Positions 26,331 through 33,983 of a DNA stretch of 33,983 nucleotides are shown piece by piece. Origin of the DNA: a virus. Position 1 is the first letter of the stretch. Every line of letters starts with the position of its first letter. The position numbers and the translations under genes are program-made. Where the stretch lies: IMG/VR virus record IMGVR_UViG_3300050117_000051, positions 1 to 33,983 of that record; one strand, 5' to 3'. The notes under the pieces were generated by a model. The model searched no databases and was not told the origin of the DNA. It saw only the letters and a list, made by a program, of their open reading frames with translations.

Positions 26331-29300
26331 ACTGGAAGTGCGAGAATCCCATCGCGGATAGCATAGCTTCGGCAAGCGGGGCTCCGGGCGCGCCACTCAA
26401 AGCGTACTGCGCTAGGGTTCCCGGGTCCCATTTGCCATCCGCCTTCTTGGTGGGGAAAGACTCTTCGCCGTAGGTCATCCACGGGTCCACGGCGCCGATA
26501 CCCGACTTCAAGGGCTCGCCAACTGTTGAGCGCATAAACTCAGCGGGTCCCGCGGCTAGCCTCTGCCCTGCGGTTCCCTTGTCGCCGATGGTGAGCGCAC
26601 GGCCAACGTCGGCAGTCGGTAGGAACGCCTCCCACCCTTCGTTGCCGGGCTGCGGTTTGTTGCCGTACATGACGCCACCCGTCGCGCGGTTGAGGAACGC
26701 GGCGCGCGGGAGATTGCGCGTAACGCCGCCTGCAACGGCTCCGGGGATGCCGCCGCGGAACGTACCGAATGGCGCGATATACCGAAGGTGCTTCTGGATT
26801 GGCGCGAGATGCTCGTAGTCTACGAGGCGCTTGGACGCCGTGCCGCCAGCGCGAAGGGTAGACGCCGTTTCGTCCGACATTCCCTCCGGTAGCTTGCCGA
26901 GTGCGCCAGCGGTTTCGCCGGACTCTTTCATCATGCGTCCGTAGATAATCTTGAAAGCCGCGTCGGATGCCCAAACTAGCTTGTTATTGAGGTACGCCCA
27001 CTTGGAAACCAGCGGGATTGACTTACCGCCGATGACCGGAACGTTCTTGCCGCCAATGCCGGGCATCCAGTTGGGAAACGTCTCAGCGAACTTTTGGAAG
27101 AACGGCTTCTTTTCGGCCGCGCCTCCGCCGATCGCGCTCGGCAAATCCTTGAGAAGTTCCGCGTACTCTCGCGGCTTCGCCACCATGAGCTTTGGTATCA
27201 ACTCCGTAGCCTCTTTGATGAACTGCGGATACTTTTCGGGCGGCACGGTGTTAATCGCGAGGTCGCCCATATTAAAGACGTGGCGAGGCGTGAGCGATAC
27301 GACGCCAGCGCGCGGGTAGCCGATAGCCCCAAGCCACGTTTCGCGAACGTAGTCCCGCAGTTGGCGCTTGTCGCCGGTTGGCGGCACAAACTCGGCAAAC
27401 ATCTTGTTCACGCGCGGGTCATCCAGCACGTTGCCTAGCAACTGATGAAGCACCTGAGCCGAACGTTGGCGACCGGCGTTTGAAGCCATCGCGGTAAAGC
27501 CGCGCTCTAAATCCTTGGGGTCGCTGACGTAGAAGTCCTTACGCTGCTGTGCGCGCGGGTCGCTCCACCTGGTCGGGTTGGAAGTAAACCCTTCGCGGCC
27601 CGCTTGTTCACCGATATGGGACGACGGCATATAGTTTTCGCGGTACGGAAACTTATCTTCGATCATCGCGCCGATTTTAGTGTGTAGCCGTTTGAGTTCG
27701 GTGGCGTGCTCAATCGCGGCTTGGTTCGCAGGCGGGTAGTGCGCGGCTTGCTTCGGCTCCAACTCTTGCACGTCGCCGACCATGCCGGGCGGCGAGAACT
27801 TCGCGTGCATGGCGTCGCGGATAGCTTGCGCCTTCGCTTGCAACTCCGGCGGTAGCGCCTTGAATCGCTCCGTATCGCCGGTCATCGCCTTGGAGAAGTT
27901 GTTCTTCTCGGGCGTAGCCATGTGCGTGGTCGCTTCCCTGTAGAGCGCCATGTAATCCGGCGGCAACTCTTGGTTCACCAGCCGCTGGCGGGGAAGCTCC
28001 GGCCCGTAGGGTTGCCGCACCCGCTGGAATTGTCCAGCTTCCCGGGTTGCCTCAGGGTGCAAGGCAAAGAATTCATTGCCATGCTGAATCGCGTCGTACC
28101 CCCGCTTCTTTGCCATTTCTGCTATTAACCTATCAGTAAACCTAGCATCGGCTTCATAGGGGTCATCCATTATCCAAGCTATATCCTTATCGTTTGCTCC
28201 CACGCTACGCAAAAACCGGGTCTTTTGCGTTGGTGTCCACTTTTCGGTAATCCGGTACATTTGGTCAAGAGACTTGTGGCTTAGTCCTTTCATGGCAGTA
28301 AAAACATCAACTTCAAGCCCAGTCACTTTAGGTACGATAAGCGGGTTCTTTGCTGCATTAACCCTAGAGACAAGATTTGGGCCGCCCATCTCGTCGGCAG
28401 GACCAGCATACACTTTGTCCGGCTTGTCCATATTGAAGAATGTTCCGCCGCGTGGCGACACTTCTGGCTCGCCAGCGGTTGCCTGATAACGGAAAAGGTT
28501 TGGCTGAACGGTTGTCGGCTCGGGAATCTGCGGGTCCTTGCCGCTGCGAAACGCTTGAGTGAGTTCGTCGTGGAACTCCGCCGGAGCGTTACCGTGGATA
28601 GCCGTCTCGGTGGCGTACTGCCGACGAAAGCGGTAGTCCAACTCGGTGAGCGCCCGGAGTTGACGGGTTGCGCTTTTCTCCTTCGGCGTGAGTACGCTCT
28701 CGGCAGGCTCGCCGTCGATCGCCTCGCCGTTAAGCGCCTTCTGCACGTTGACGCGCTCCTCGTCGTTCAGCATGGTACCAGGGCGAACTCGCCCCTGTAC
28801 CGTCTTGATGCTTTGCCCGTTGACGATGTTGTGAACGCGCTCCATGATGTGCTGCTGGAATCGCGAGCCTTTGAAGTCTGCCTTGTGCGCGGCTCCACGA
28901 ATCACTTCGGGGTCGAAGCCGGACTGCGCCGCCGGAGCGCTCCAATCGAAATAGGTGCTCGCCGCCTGCGTTGCGGGCTTGACTTGCTTCGCTGCTCCCT
29001 GGAGCGCTTGCGAGATACCGCGCGTTACGGCGGTGCGTTCCGCGCCGCGCGCCAGAATCCCAAGCAACGGCTTGCCTATCGTTTTGAGCGCGGCGCTTCC
29101 GCCATACGATTCGTAGGTGAGCGGGTCGAGCGCGCCTTCAATCCCCGCGTCGATAACGCCGCGCGCGAAGTGGTCGATACCGCGGCCCGCCGCCTGAATC
29201 GGCCCTTCGAGCGGACCCATATTCGGCCCGAGCGCGGGATTCTGCTGCGAGAGCACCTTGTCGTAGACGAAATCCATCCCGGGGATTTTGTGCCGTATCG

Positions 29301-29625
29301 CGGTCATTTGCTTGTCGGTGTCGCTCTCGCCGCCGGTGAGCGCCTTGCGCGCAAGCCACCCTTGGGCGTCGAGCGCCTTGCTAGCGCCGCTGGCGACCTG
29401 CCCCGTCTCAGCCAGTATATCGCCGAAGATGGAGTGCGTGGTTTGTCCGGCCTGCTGGTAGGCGGCGTTGGAGCCGAGCGGCGGAGCGGTTTGCGCTTGC
29501 GCCGGTTGGCCGCCGAAAATCGAGGAGCCGCTAGCGGGCGCGGCGTGTTGCGCGGGAGGCTGGGTCGGCGCGGCAGGAGGCGGCGTTGCGGCTTGCCCCC
29601 CGAAAATCGGGGTCGTGCCAGCCAC
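26269..29625 (-). CDS. very large virion/ejection protein with ART-like domain (1118 aa)
   Basis: GTG start at 29625, right after the stop of the 822-residue gene. It begins with Pro/Ala-rich repeats of an IFGGQ motif, then long helical regions. Around residues 375-525, NLFRYQATAG, GGTFFNMDKPDKVYAG, NAAKNPLIVP and KKRGYDAIQHGNEFFALHP follow the order of ADP-ribosyltransferase domains found in polyvalent phage proteins, with Glu in GNEFF as the likely catalytic residue. The C-terminal half has Gly-rich and hydrophobic segments. Size, position and low complexity fit an internal protein ejected with the DNA (compare T7 gp16). DNA at 28081-28380 is about 46% GC against 57-70% on either side. ART assignment is pattern-based. 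Confidence 0.85.
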   Translation of the reverse strand: MAGTTPIFGGQAATPPPAAPTQPPAQHAAPASGSSIFGGQPAQAQTAPPLGSNAAYQQAGQTTHSIFGDILAETGQVASGASKALDAQGWLARKALTGGESDTDKQMTAIRHKIPGMDFVYDKVLSQQNPALGPNMGPLEGPIQAAGRGIDHFARGVIDAGIEGALDPLTYESYGGSAALKTIGKPLLGILARGAERTAVTRGISQALQGAAKQVKPATQAASTYFDWSAPAAQSGFDPEVIRGAAHKADFKGSRFQQHIMERVHNIVNGQSIKTVQGRVRPGTMLNDEERVNVQKALNGEAIDGEPAESVLTPKEKSATRQLRALTELDYRFRRQYATETAIHGNAPAEFHDELTQAFRSGKDPQIPEPTTVQPNLFRYQATAGEPEVSPRGGTFFNMDKPDKVYAGPADEMGGPNLVSRVNAAKNPLIVPKVTGLEVDVFTAMKGLSHKSLDQMYRITEKWTPTQKTRFLRSVGANDKDIAWIMDDPYEADARFTDRLIAEMAKKRGYDAIQHGNEFFALHPEATREAGQFQRVRQPYGPELPRQRLVNQELPPDYMALYREATTHMATPEKNNFSKAMTGDTERFKALPPELQAKAQAIRDAMHAKFSPPGMVGDVQELEPKQAAHYPPANQAAIEHATELKRLHTKIGAMIEDKFPYRENYMPSSHIGEQAGREGFTSNPTRWSDPRAQQRKDFYVSDPKDLERGFTAMASNAGRQRSAQVLHQLLGNVLDDPRVNKMFAEFVPPTGDKRQLRDYVRETWLGAIGYPRAGVVSLTPRHVFNMGDLAINTVPPEKYPQFIKEATELIPKLMVAKPREYAELLKDLPSAIGGGAAEKKPFFQKFAETFPNWMPGIGGKNVPVIGGKSIPLVSKWAYLNNKLVWASDAAFKIIYGRMMKESGETAGALGKLPEGMSDETASTLRAGGTASKRLVDYEHLAPIQKHLRYIAPFGTFRGGIPGAVAGGVTRNLPRAAFLNRATGGVMYGNKPQPGNEGWEAFLPTADVGRALTIGDKGTAGQRLAAGPAEFMRSTVGEPLKSGIGAVDPWMTYGEESFPTKKADGKWDPGTLAQYALSGAPGAPLAEAMLSAMGFSHFQFKGLANEAMRQTIGLQHQQP

Positions 29626-32094
29626 CTAGAAAGACCCCGAAGCGCCGTGAGCCTGAAGCGGGTACTCTTGGAGCAGAGCCCTGTAATCCTTGAGTACGGC
29701 GGCGACATACGCGCGCGTCTCTGGAAACGGTGGGATGCCGCGGTGGTCTATTACCGCCTGCGGGCCGGCGTTGTAGGCGGCGATTCCGGCCGGGATGGAT
29801 TTGAAACGATGCAGTTGCTCGGCCAGGTAATGAATCCCGCCCATGACGTTCTCCACCGGGTTGTTCGGGTCCACTCCCAGCGCCTTGGCCGTGCCCGGCA
29901 TGAGTTGAAACATTCCGTGGGCGCCGACCGGGCTCGTCGCGTCGTTGTTAAAGCTGCTTTCGTTTTTGGCGATCGCGATGGCAAGCGCGACCGGGACGCC
30001 GTACTTTTGCGCCGCCTGCTGGATGACTTCACCCTTCGTCGGCGTAGCGTGGTGGATAGCGCCTTCGACCGCGCCGGCCACCCCTTTCACCGCGCCGGTG
30101 ACGGCGGAGTCCGGGAGGCCAGCAAACGAAGGTTTCGGAGGTGCCGTTTCCGGGGCAATAGCACCCGTCTGAGCCGCTCCAGCCGGTCCCGGAAGTCCAA
30201 GGCCGGGTTTCGTAATATCGAGGCTTGCAGGGCCGCTTCCGGGCACGACAGGGTGCGGCGGCGTCTGCCCCGGCGGGGGCGGTACGTCTACCGGCTTCCC
30301 TTGAGCGCGGCGCGTGTGCGCCCATAGCTCGATAAGTTGCCCGGCCTGCGGGTTGGACATCAACTTCGCGCCTGGCCCCGTCATCGACTGAATAAACGAT
30401 TGGAGCGTCGGATGGTCGGCGGCGTGCTGCGCCACGAACTCGCGCGCGGATTTGAGGTCCGGCTCGGAAACGCCAGCGCCGCCGCCGACGCCAGCCTTCT
30501 GCGCCATCGCTCCAAGGCCGAGAACGTAGTTGTCGGATTGCTGGGCGAGGTTGATGCCGTGCTGCTCGGCCGGGTTCGTCGCTTGCGGAGCTGCTGGCGG
30601 GTCGCCGCCAATCGGCGTGCCAGGTGCCCCGGCGCCAGTCGGCGTCCCCGGCCCCTGTTGCGGTGGCGGGTCGGAACCGTCGATCGGCGAGCCTAAAGCC
30701 TGGTAGCCCGGCGGATACATCTGCCCGGTCGCGGGGTCGGTCGAGTAGCCCTTCTGCTGAAGCTGAATCGCTTGCGCTTGCGTTTGCGGCGTTACGCCCT
30801 GCGGCGCGGAGTAACCCGAAGCGGCGCCGCTGTCGTAGCCGCCAGCCTGCGTGAGGTAGCCGTTCTGCGCCTGCTCCAAGTCCTCGGCCTGCGCGTGCTC
30901 GGCGTCAGTGTCCATCCCACTGGAAAGGGTTGAGAGGTTCGCCATATCGGAGCCCGGCGGCGCCTTGGCGAGTAACGCGCTGACGCCGCCGTTGAGCGTG
31001 GTGTAGGCCGAAGCGAGCGCCGCGCTCTGCTGGTCTGGCGTCATCTTGCTTTTGAGGATGAGTTGCTTCTGCGCCTCGAACTGCGACTCGAGCGTTTTGG
31101 CCTGCGCGGCAATACTCGTCGTCGCCAGCCGGGCCGAGATGTTTGCCTCGGTGCGAGCGCCCGCTGCTACGTCGCGAATGGCTTGGAGCTTGAACTGCGC
31201 GTTGATGGCGGTGAGCCGGTCGGCCGACGTGAGGTTCTGCCCGCGCATCGTGACGTTGGCCCGCTCGGTCGCCAGGTCGTAATCCTTCCGAAGCGTCTCC
31301 GGGAACTGCACGTTCTCTTTCCACCCCAGCGACTGCACCGATTCGTTGAACCGGCCGCGCGCAATGTCGATGCGCTGCTGCGTGTACTCGTTCCGAATTG
31401 CGTTCTGCTGGGCTGTCGCGTCGATCTTGGCTTGCGCGTCATAGAGTGTAGCGTCCAGCCCCATCGCCTTTTCATCGGCGGCCTGCTTCGCTTTCCACTG
31501 CTCCTCTTTGCGCGCGTAGGCGTTCTCGGCGCCTTCCGCGAGGCCGCCGCTCATGCCGGCCGCGAACTTTCCCAGGCCGCCCGCCGGGAAGGCAAGCCCC
31601 GCCAGCGCCGTCGCAATCTCGAGCCACTTATTCGGAGGCTTGTACTGCGGCGGGTTGCTCGAGTCGGCCTCATACCGCGCGCGGTCGGCCTGAAGCTGCG
31701 CCATCGCATCGCCAAGCGTTGACGGCGGTGGCGGAGGCTGCGGTCCTCCAGGCGCTGGTGGCCCGGTCGGCGGCGTCGAGGGGGTCGCCATCGGCCCGGT
31801 GAGCCCGGCCTTGCTGTCCGAGATGAGCTTCTGCATCATCGCCTGCGAAGGTGTTGGCGGCGCGCCCGGCACGACCGGCGGAATCTGCGGCGCGCTGACC
31901 GGCGGCACTTGCGCTGCGGGCGGCTGCTGCGCCGTCGCGGCGGTAGCGCCCTTCGTTGCGCCAGCGAACATCGCGCCCGCGAGCGAAGCCACCTGCGCGG
32001 CTTGCTGCGGCGTTGGCATGGACGGAGGAGCGGGAGGCTGAGGCGGCACGGGTGGCGCCATCCCTGCCGTCATCGTGGAGTTGAAGCCACCCAT
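29626..32094 (-). CDS. internal virion protein with C-terminal lytic transglycosylase domain (822 aa)
   Basis: Residues 1-130 are Pro/Ala/Gln-rich, including MTAGMAPPVPP; a start at that second Met is possible. Residues about 200-380 are long helices. Residues 687-800 form a soluble lytic transglycosylase (SLT) domain: AIAIAKNESSFNN with catalytic Glu near 712, VGAHGMFQLMPGTAKALGV and AGIAAYNAGPQAV. SLT domains cut the glycan strands of peptidoglycan. In podoviruses such as T7 and P22, an internal protein with this function opens a path through the wall during DNA entry. It lies directly upstream of the 1118-residue protein in one operon. Confidence 0.9.
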   Translation of the reverse strand: MGGFNSTMTAGMAPPVPPQPPAPPSMPTPQQAAQVASLAGAMFAGATKGATAATAQQPPAAQVPPVSAPQIPPVVPGAPPTPSQAMMQKLISDSKAGLTGPMATPSTPPTGPPAPGGPQPPPPPSTLGDAMAQLQADRARYEADSSNPPQYKPPNKWLEIATALAGLAFPAGGLGKFAAGMSGGLAEGAENAYARKEEQWKAKQAADEKAMGLDATLYDAQAKIDATAQQNAIRNEYTQQRIDIARGRFNESVQSLGWKENVQFPETLRKDYDLATERANVTMRGQNLTSADRLTAINAQFKLQAIRDVAAGARTEANISARLATTSIAAQAKTLESQFEAQKQLILKSKMTPDQQSAALASAYTTLNGGVSALLAKAPPGSDMANLSTLSSGMDTDAEHAQAEDLEQAQNGYLTQAGGYDSGAASGYSAPQGVTPQTQAQAIQLQQKGYSTDPATGQMYPPGYQALGSPIDGSDPPPQQGPGTPTGAGAPGTPIGGDPPAAPQATNPAEQHGINLAQQSDNYVLGLGAMAQKAGVGGGAGVSEPDLKSAREFVAQHAADHPTLQSFIQSMTGPGAKLMSNPQAGQLIELWAHTRRAQGKPVDVPPPPGQTPPHPVVPGSGPASLDITKPGLGLPGPAGAAQTGAIAPETAPPKPSFAGLPDSAVTGAVKGVAGAVEGAIHHATPTKGEVIQQAAQKYGVPVALAIAIAKNESSFNNDATSPVGAHGMFQLMPGTAKALGVDPNNPVENVMGGIHYLAEQLHRFKSIPAGIAAYNAGPQAVIDHRGIPPFPETRAYVAAVLKDYRALLQEYPLQAHGASGSF

Positions 32095-32232
32095 TTATTT
32101 ATGCTCGGCGAATGATGCGCCGCAACGGCGACAGCGTTCATTCATCAGTCCGCAGTGAAACGCACACGGCGGCGCTTCGGGCAAGAAGCGGCCCTCCCGG
32201 AGTGCGGCTTGGGCGGCTAAGTTGTTGCCCAC
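32095..32232 (-). CDS. small zinc-knuckle protein between virion genes (45 aa)
   Basis: GTG start right after the stop of the 271-residue gene; its TAA directly precedes the next ATG. MGNNLAAQAALREGRFLPEA is followed by CAFHCGLMNERCRRCGASF, giving C-x3-C and C-x2-C pairs in zinc-finger spacing. No family recognised. The tight packing with no gaps supports a real gene. Confidence 0.65.
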   Translation of the reverse strand: MGNNLAAQAALREGRFLPEAPPCAFHCGLMNERCRRCGASFAEHK

Positions 32233-33048
32233 TTAGAACCCGCCACCGCCGCCGCCGCTGCCACCGCCGCCGCCGCTACCGCCGCCCGCCGCCGCAAGCG
32301 CGGCAAAGTAGGCCCCGAGCCCCTGCCCCACGCCGCTTTCGCTTTGCCCTTGGCCTTGGAGAGCGGCGTCGTAAATGCCGCCGTAAGCGCTACTCTCGCC
32401 GGACAGTTCCGAACCCAAAGCGTTGGTCACGCCAGTCTGCGGCCCAAACGAATTGAGGTACGCGCTCAAAAGCGAGTTGTTTTGATTCGTCCCCGCACCA
32501 AAGAGCGAGTTCTGATACTGGTTATAGGCGTTCATATTGGCGGTCGTGGCCTGGTTGTAGTACGCCGCGTTCGCTCCGGCAGCCGTGTTCGATGCGTTGG
32601 CGTTGGTAGCGTTGGCCGCGTTCTGCGCCGCCTGATTCGCCATAATGTCCTGTTGCGTATAACCGAACGCCTGGCTCACCATCGGCGCCTCGCCCTGCGC
32701 GATTTGCCCGCCTTGCTGCGCGTACAGGTCGCCCATCGTATTCGACGCGGCGCTGCTATCGGTGATGCCGCGCGAAGCGAGGTCCTGAGACTGCGCGAGG
32801 TCCTGCTGATTGAACGTCGGCTGCAATCCGGCCGCGAAAATTTGGTCGTACTGCGAAAGGTATTTCTGCTGTTGAAACGGCGAAGCATTAACCGCGCTGT
32901 AGTACGAGGGGTCGATTTGCGGGATGCTACCGAATTGCTGATAGGGCGCAGGCGCGGTAGCGTTGATGTTTTGAGAATTAAGATTTTGAGGACCAGCCAG
33001 CGGCTGATACTTCGGCTGCTGTACGACGGGCTGCGCGGTTCCAGTCAT
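32233..33048 (-). CDS. Gln/Asn/Ala-rich virion-associated protein (271 aa)
   Basis: Low in charged residues, with many Gln, Asn, Ala, Ser and Tyr: PYQQFGSIPQIDPSYYSAV, QNAANATNANASNTAAGAN and a final Gly-rich GGGSGGGGGSGGGGGGF. Such composition is seen in short-tailed phage internal or tail-tip proteins; place and size resemble T7 gp14. Helical segments around 60-130 may enter membranes. ATG overlaps the previous stop (TGATG). Confidence 0.75.
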   Translation of the reverse strand: MTGTAQPVVQQPKYQPLAGPQNLNSQNINATAPAPYQQFGSIPQIDPSYYSAVNASPFQQQKYLSQYDQIFAAGLQPTFNQQDLAQSQDLASRGITDSSAASNTMGDLYAQQGGQIAQGEAPMVSQAFGYTQQDIMANQAAQNAANATNANASNTAAGANAAYYNQATTANMNAYNQYQNSLFGAGTNQNNSLLSAYLNSFGPQTGVTNALGSELSGESSAYGGIYDAALQGQGQSESGVGQGLGAYFAALAAAGGGSGGGGGSGGGGGGF

Positions 33049-33509
33049 CAGGCGGTCGTGTGCCCCCGGATGCCGCTATTCGCTGCCCAGCCGCCGTACT
33101 GTCCGCCACCGCCGGTGTTACTCGTAACGTTGAGCGGGAGCATCGCGCCGTTGTTGCCGCCTTTGCCGTTCCCGCCACCTGGCGCGGGGCCGAACGAGTC
33201 GCGCGGAATCGGTTGCCACGGCGGAGGCGCACCGCCCGCTGACTTCGAGGACAGGTTGGCGAGGTACGTCCCCGGCCCGCTCGCGCCGAACGTTTGCGTC
33301 TGCCCAGGGTTCACGCGGTACGGCGCGGGGCTCATCTCCTGCGCGGAGTTGAAGTAGGGATTCGGCACCCCAGCGATCGCGCCGCGTTCGGCTTGCTGTT
33401 GCTGGCCGGTATAGTTTTGCAATTCTGAAATAATCGGTTGGAGTTGCGAACCTAGACCACTCGCACCTTGCTGGGCCTCCTTACCTGGGCTCGAGAACAT
33501 GCTGCTCAC
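33048..33509 (-). CDS. Gly/Pro/Gln-rich virion-associated protein (153 aa)
   Basis: GTG start overlapping the acetyltransferase stop (GTGA). MSSMFSSPGKEAQQGASGLG then a helix SQLQPIISELQNYTGQQQQ and a disordered Gly/Asn/Pro region. No family recognised. It precedes the 271-residue protein and shares its low charge. Confidence 0.7.
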   Translation of the reverse strand: MSSMFSSPGKEAQQGASGLGSQLQPIISELQNYTGQQQQAERGAIAGVPNPYFNSAQEMSPAPYRVNPGQTQTFGASGPGTYLANLSSKSAGGAPPPWQPIPRDSFGPAPGGGNGKGGNNGAMLPLNVTSNTGGGGQYGGWAANSGIRGHTTA

Positions 33510-33913
33510 GGTTGAACCACCTTTCGCAAAACTTCCGCGTATGGTTCGTATCCGCGCGCGATGAGCGCGGCACGATGCCGAACGTTGCTTGGGAAAACGA
33601 CGCCACCGAGATTCACGGGGTGCCCGAGGTGCCGTGCTAACGTCGCCGTAGTTTCCTCAATCCATTCGGAAAGTTTCGCCAAGCCTCGGACGCCATCGCT
33701 TCCCGGAACCTGCCATAAATCTTCAATCACGATGCCGTTATTTACATCCCGGCCCGCGCAGAACGCAACGCACTCGTCATCGAGTAAAGCAAGCGCGCCC
33801 CACGCGCCACCCCACGGCCATTGGTAATTCGTGAGGCCATTCTGCGCGGCAATCTTTTGGCAGGCCGCCAAGTCCTCCGGTCGTGCGTCACGCACGCGCA
33901 TCGTCCGCGTCAT
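33506..33913 (-). CDS. GNAT-family acetyltransferase-like protein
   Basis: 135 residues from the ATG at 33913 (a GTG one codon upstream is possible). MRVRDARPEDLAACQKIAAQ matches the first strand and helix of the GNAT fold, ALALLDDECVAFCAG the central strands, GIVIEDLWQVPGSDGVRGLA the acetyl-CoA-binding region with a degenerate loop, and NVRHRAALIARGYEPYAE the last helix and strand. GNAT enzymes acetylate amines from acetyl-CoA. Copies within phage structural operons are known, and their target is not. The loop lacks the usual Gln/Arg-x-x-Gly-x-Gly/Ala exactly, so activity is uncertain. Confidence 0.75.
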   Translation of the reverse strand: MTRTMRVRDARPEDLAACQKIAAQNGLTNYQWPWGGAWGALALLDDECVAFCAGRDVNNGIVIEDLWQVPGSDGVRGLAKLSEWIEETTATLARHLGHPVNLGGVVFPSNVRHRAALIARGYEPYAEVLRKVVQP

Positions 33914-33983
33914 CACAGGATTAGCACGCTATACGTTCCGGCGACGGTAGCCTGAAGCACGATGCTGCTTGGCGTCCAATCGG
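33913..33983 (-). CDS. partial 3' end of a beta-rich virion gene
   Basis: The last 22 codons of a gene entering from the right edge, DWTPSSIVLQATVAGTYSVL, ending in a TGATG junction with the acetyltransferase. Alternating hydrophobic residues suggest a beta-barrel or beta-sandwich end as in tail or fibre proteins. Too little is visible for more. Confidence 0.55.
   Translation of the reverse strand, partial: DWTPSSIVLQATVAGTYSVLIL

Noticed and set aside
28555-30327. 590-codon plus-strand open frame
   Set aside because: It is antisense to the two large virion genes, whose minus-strand frames contain an SLT domain and gene-like sequence. The plus-strand translation is Arg/Val/Leu-rich shadow sequence without motifs.
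1-33983. Circular closure of the window
   Set aside because: Joining the left edge to the right edge puts the left partial gene into a frame that stops after about 15 more codons and gives no gene continuous with the right partial gene. Capsid and tail genes are also missing, so the window is a fragment.

Overview
This window is one contiguous piece of a tailed-phage genome (or an intact prophage) with a GC-rich host of unknown identity. The evidence is a large and a small terminase, a 664-residue portal, a run of large virion proteins including one with a lytic transglycosylase domain, and a dense block of tiny overlapping early genes. The portal size, the pair of very large proteins next to a transglycosylase domain, and the absence of any tape-measure or tail-tube gene suggest a short-tailed (podovirus-like) virion. 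That is inference. No integrase, repressor, DNA polymerase, helicase, primase or RNA polymerase could be recognised. Both edges cut through genes. The major capsid protein and most tail genes are missing and probably lie outside, between the portal end (left edge) and the virion end (right edge).

Layout. (1) Positions 1-10282, minus strand: late packaging and head operon, read right to left. It holds small genes, a winged-helix protein, a membrane coiled-coil protein, TerS, a 108-residue protein, TerL, a family 2 glycosyltransferase, an enlarged GroES-like co-chaperonin, the portal, and small proline-rich and basic proteins. One plus-strand zinc-ribbon gene (9307-9741) interrupts it. (2) 10283-11105: no convincing gene; possible late regulatory repeats, then an A-depleted array of short perfect hairpins. 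(3) 11106-13202: accessory region with genes on both strands, including Lys/Arg-rich proteins, a convergent antisense overlap and an AT-richer gene of unknown function. (4) 13655-26330, plus strand: early region of about 45 small genes, nearly all joined by ATGA, GTGA, TTGA or TAATG overlaps. Among them are an MT-A70 and a Dam-type adenine methyltransferase, a Cas4-like nuclease, a RecT-like annealing protein, a RusA-like resolvase, an HNH endonuclease, a DUF3850/ASCH protein, ribbon-helix-helix proteins, and many zinc-finger and single-helix membrane proteins. (5) 26269-33983, minus strand: virion and ejection genes.

How it fits together. The Cas4-like nuclease and RecT-like protein form a two-component recombination module, and RusA can resolve the branched DNA. 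The two methyltransferases could protect DNA from host restriction. The co-chaperonin sits beside head genes, where it could adapt host GroEL to fold the capsid. The 822- and 1118-residue proteins look like ejected proteins that cross the envelope, and the larger one carries what appears to be an ADP-ribosyltransferase-like domain in a stretch of much lower GC.

Most unusual features: a tRNA-Lys(CUU)-like gene with an extra 32-nt hairpin in its T-arm, lying inside a protein reading frame between 19-bp direct repeats; the hairpin array at 10725-10968; the low-GC ART-like insert; the enlarged GroES; and at least two promoters placed so that the mRNA would start at the start codon (leaderless).
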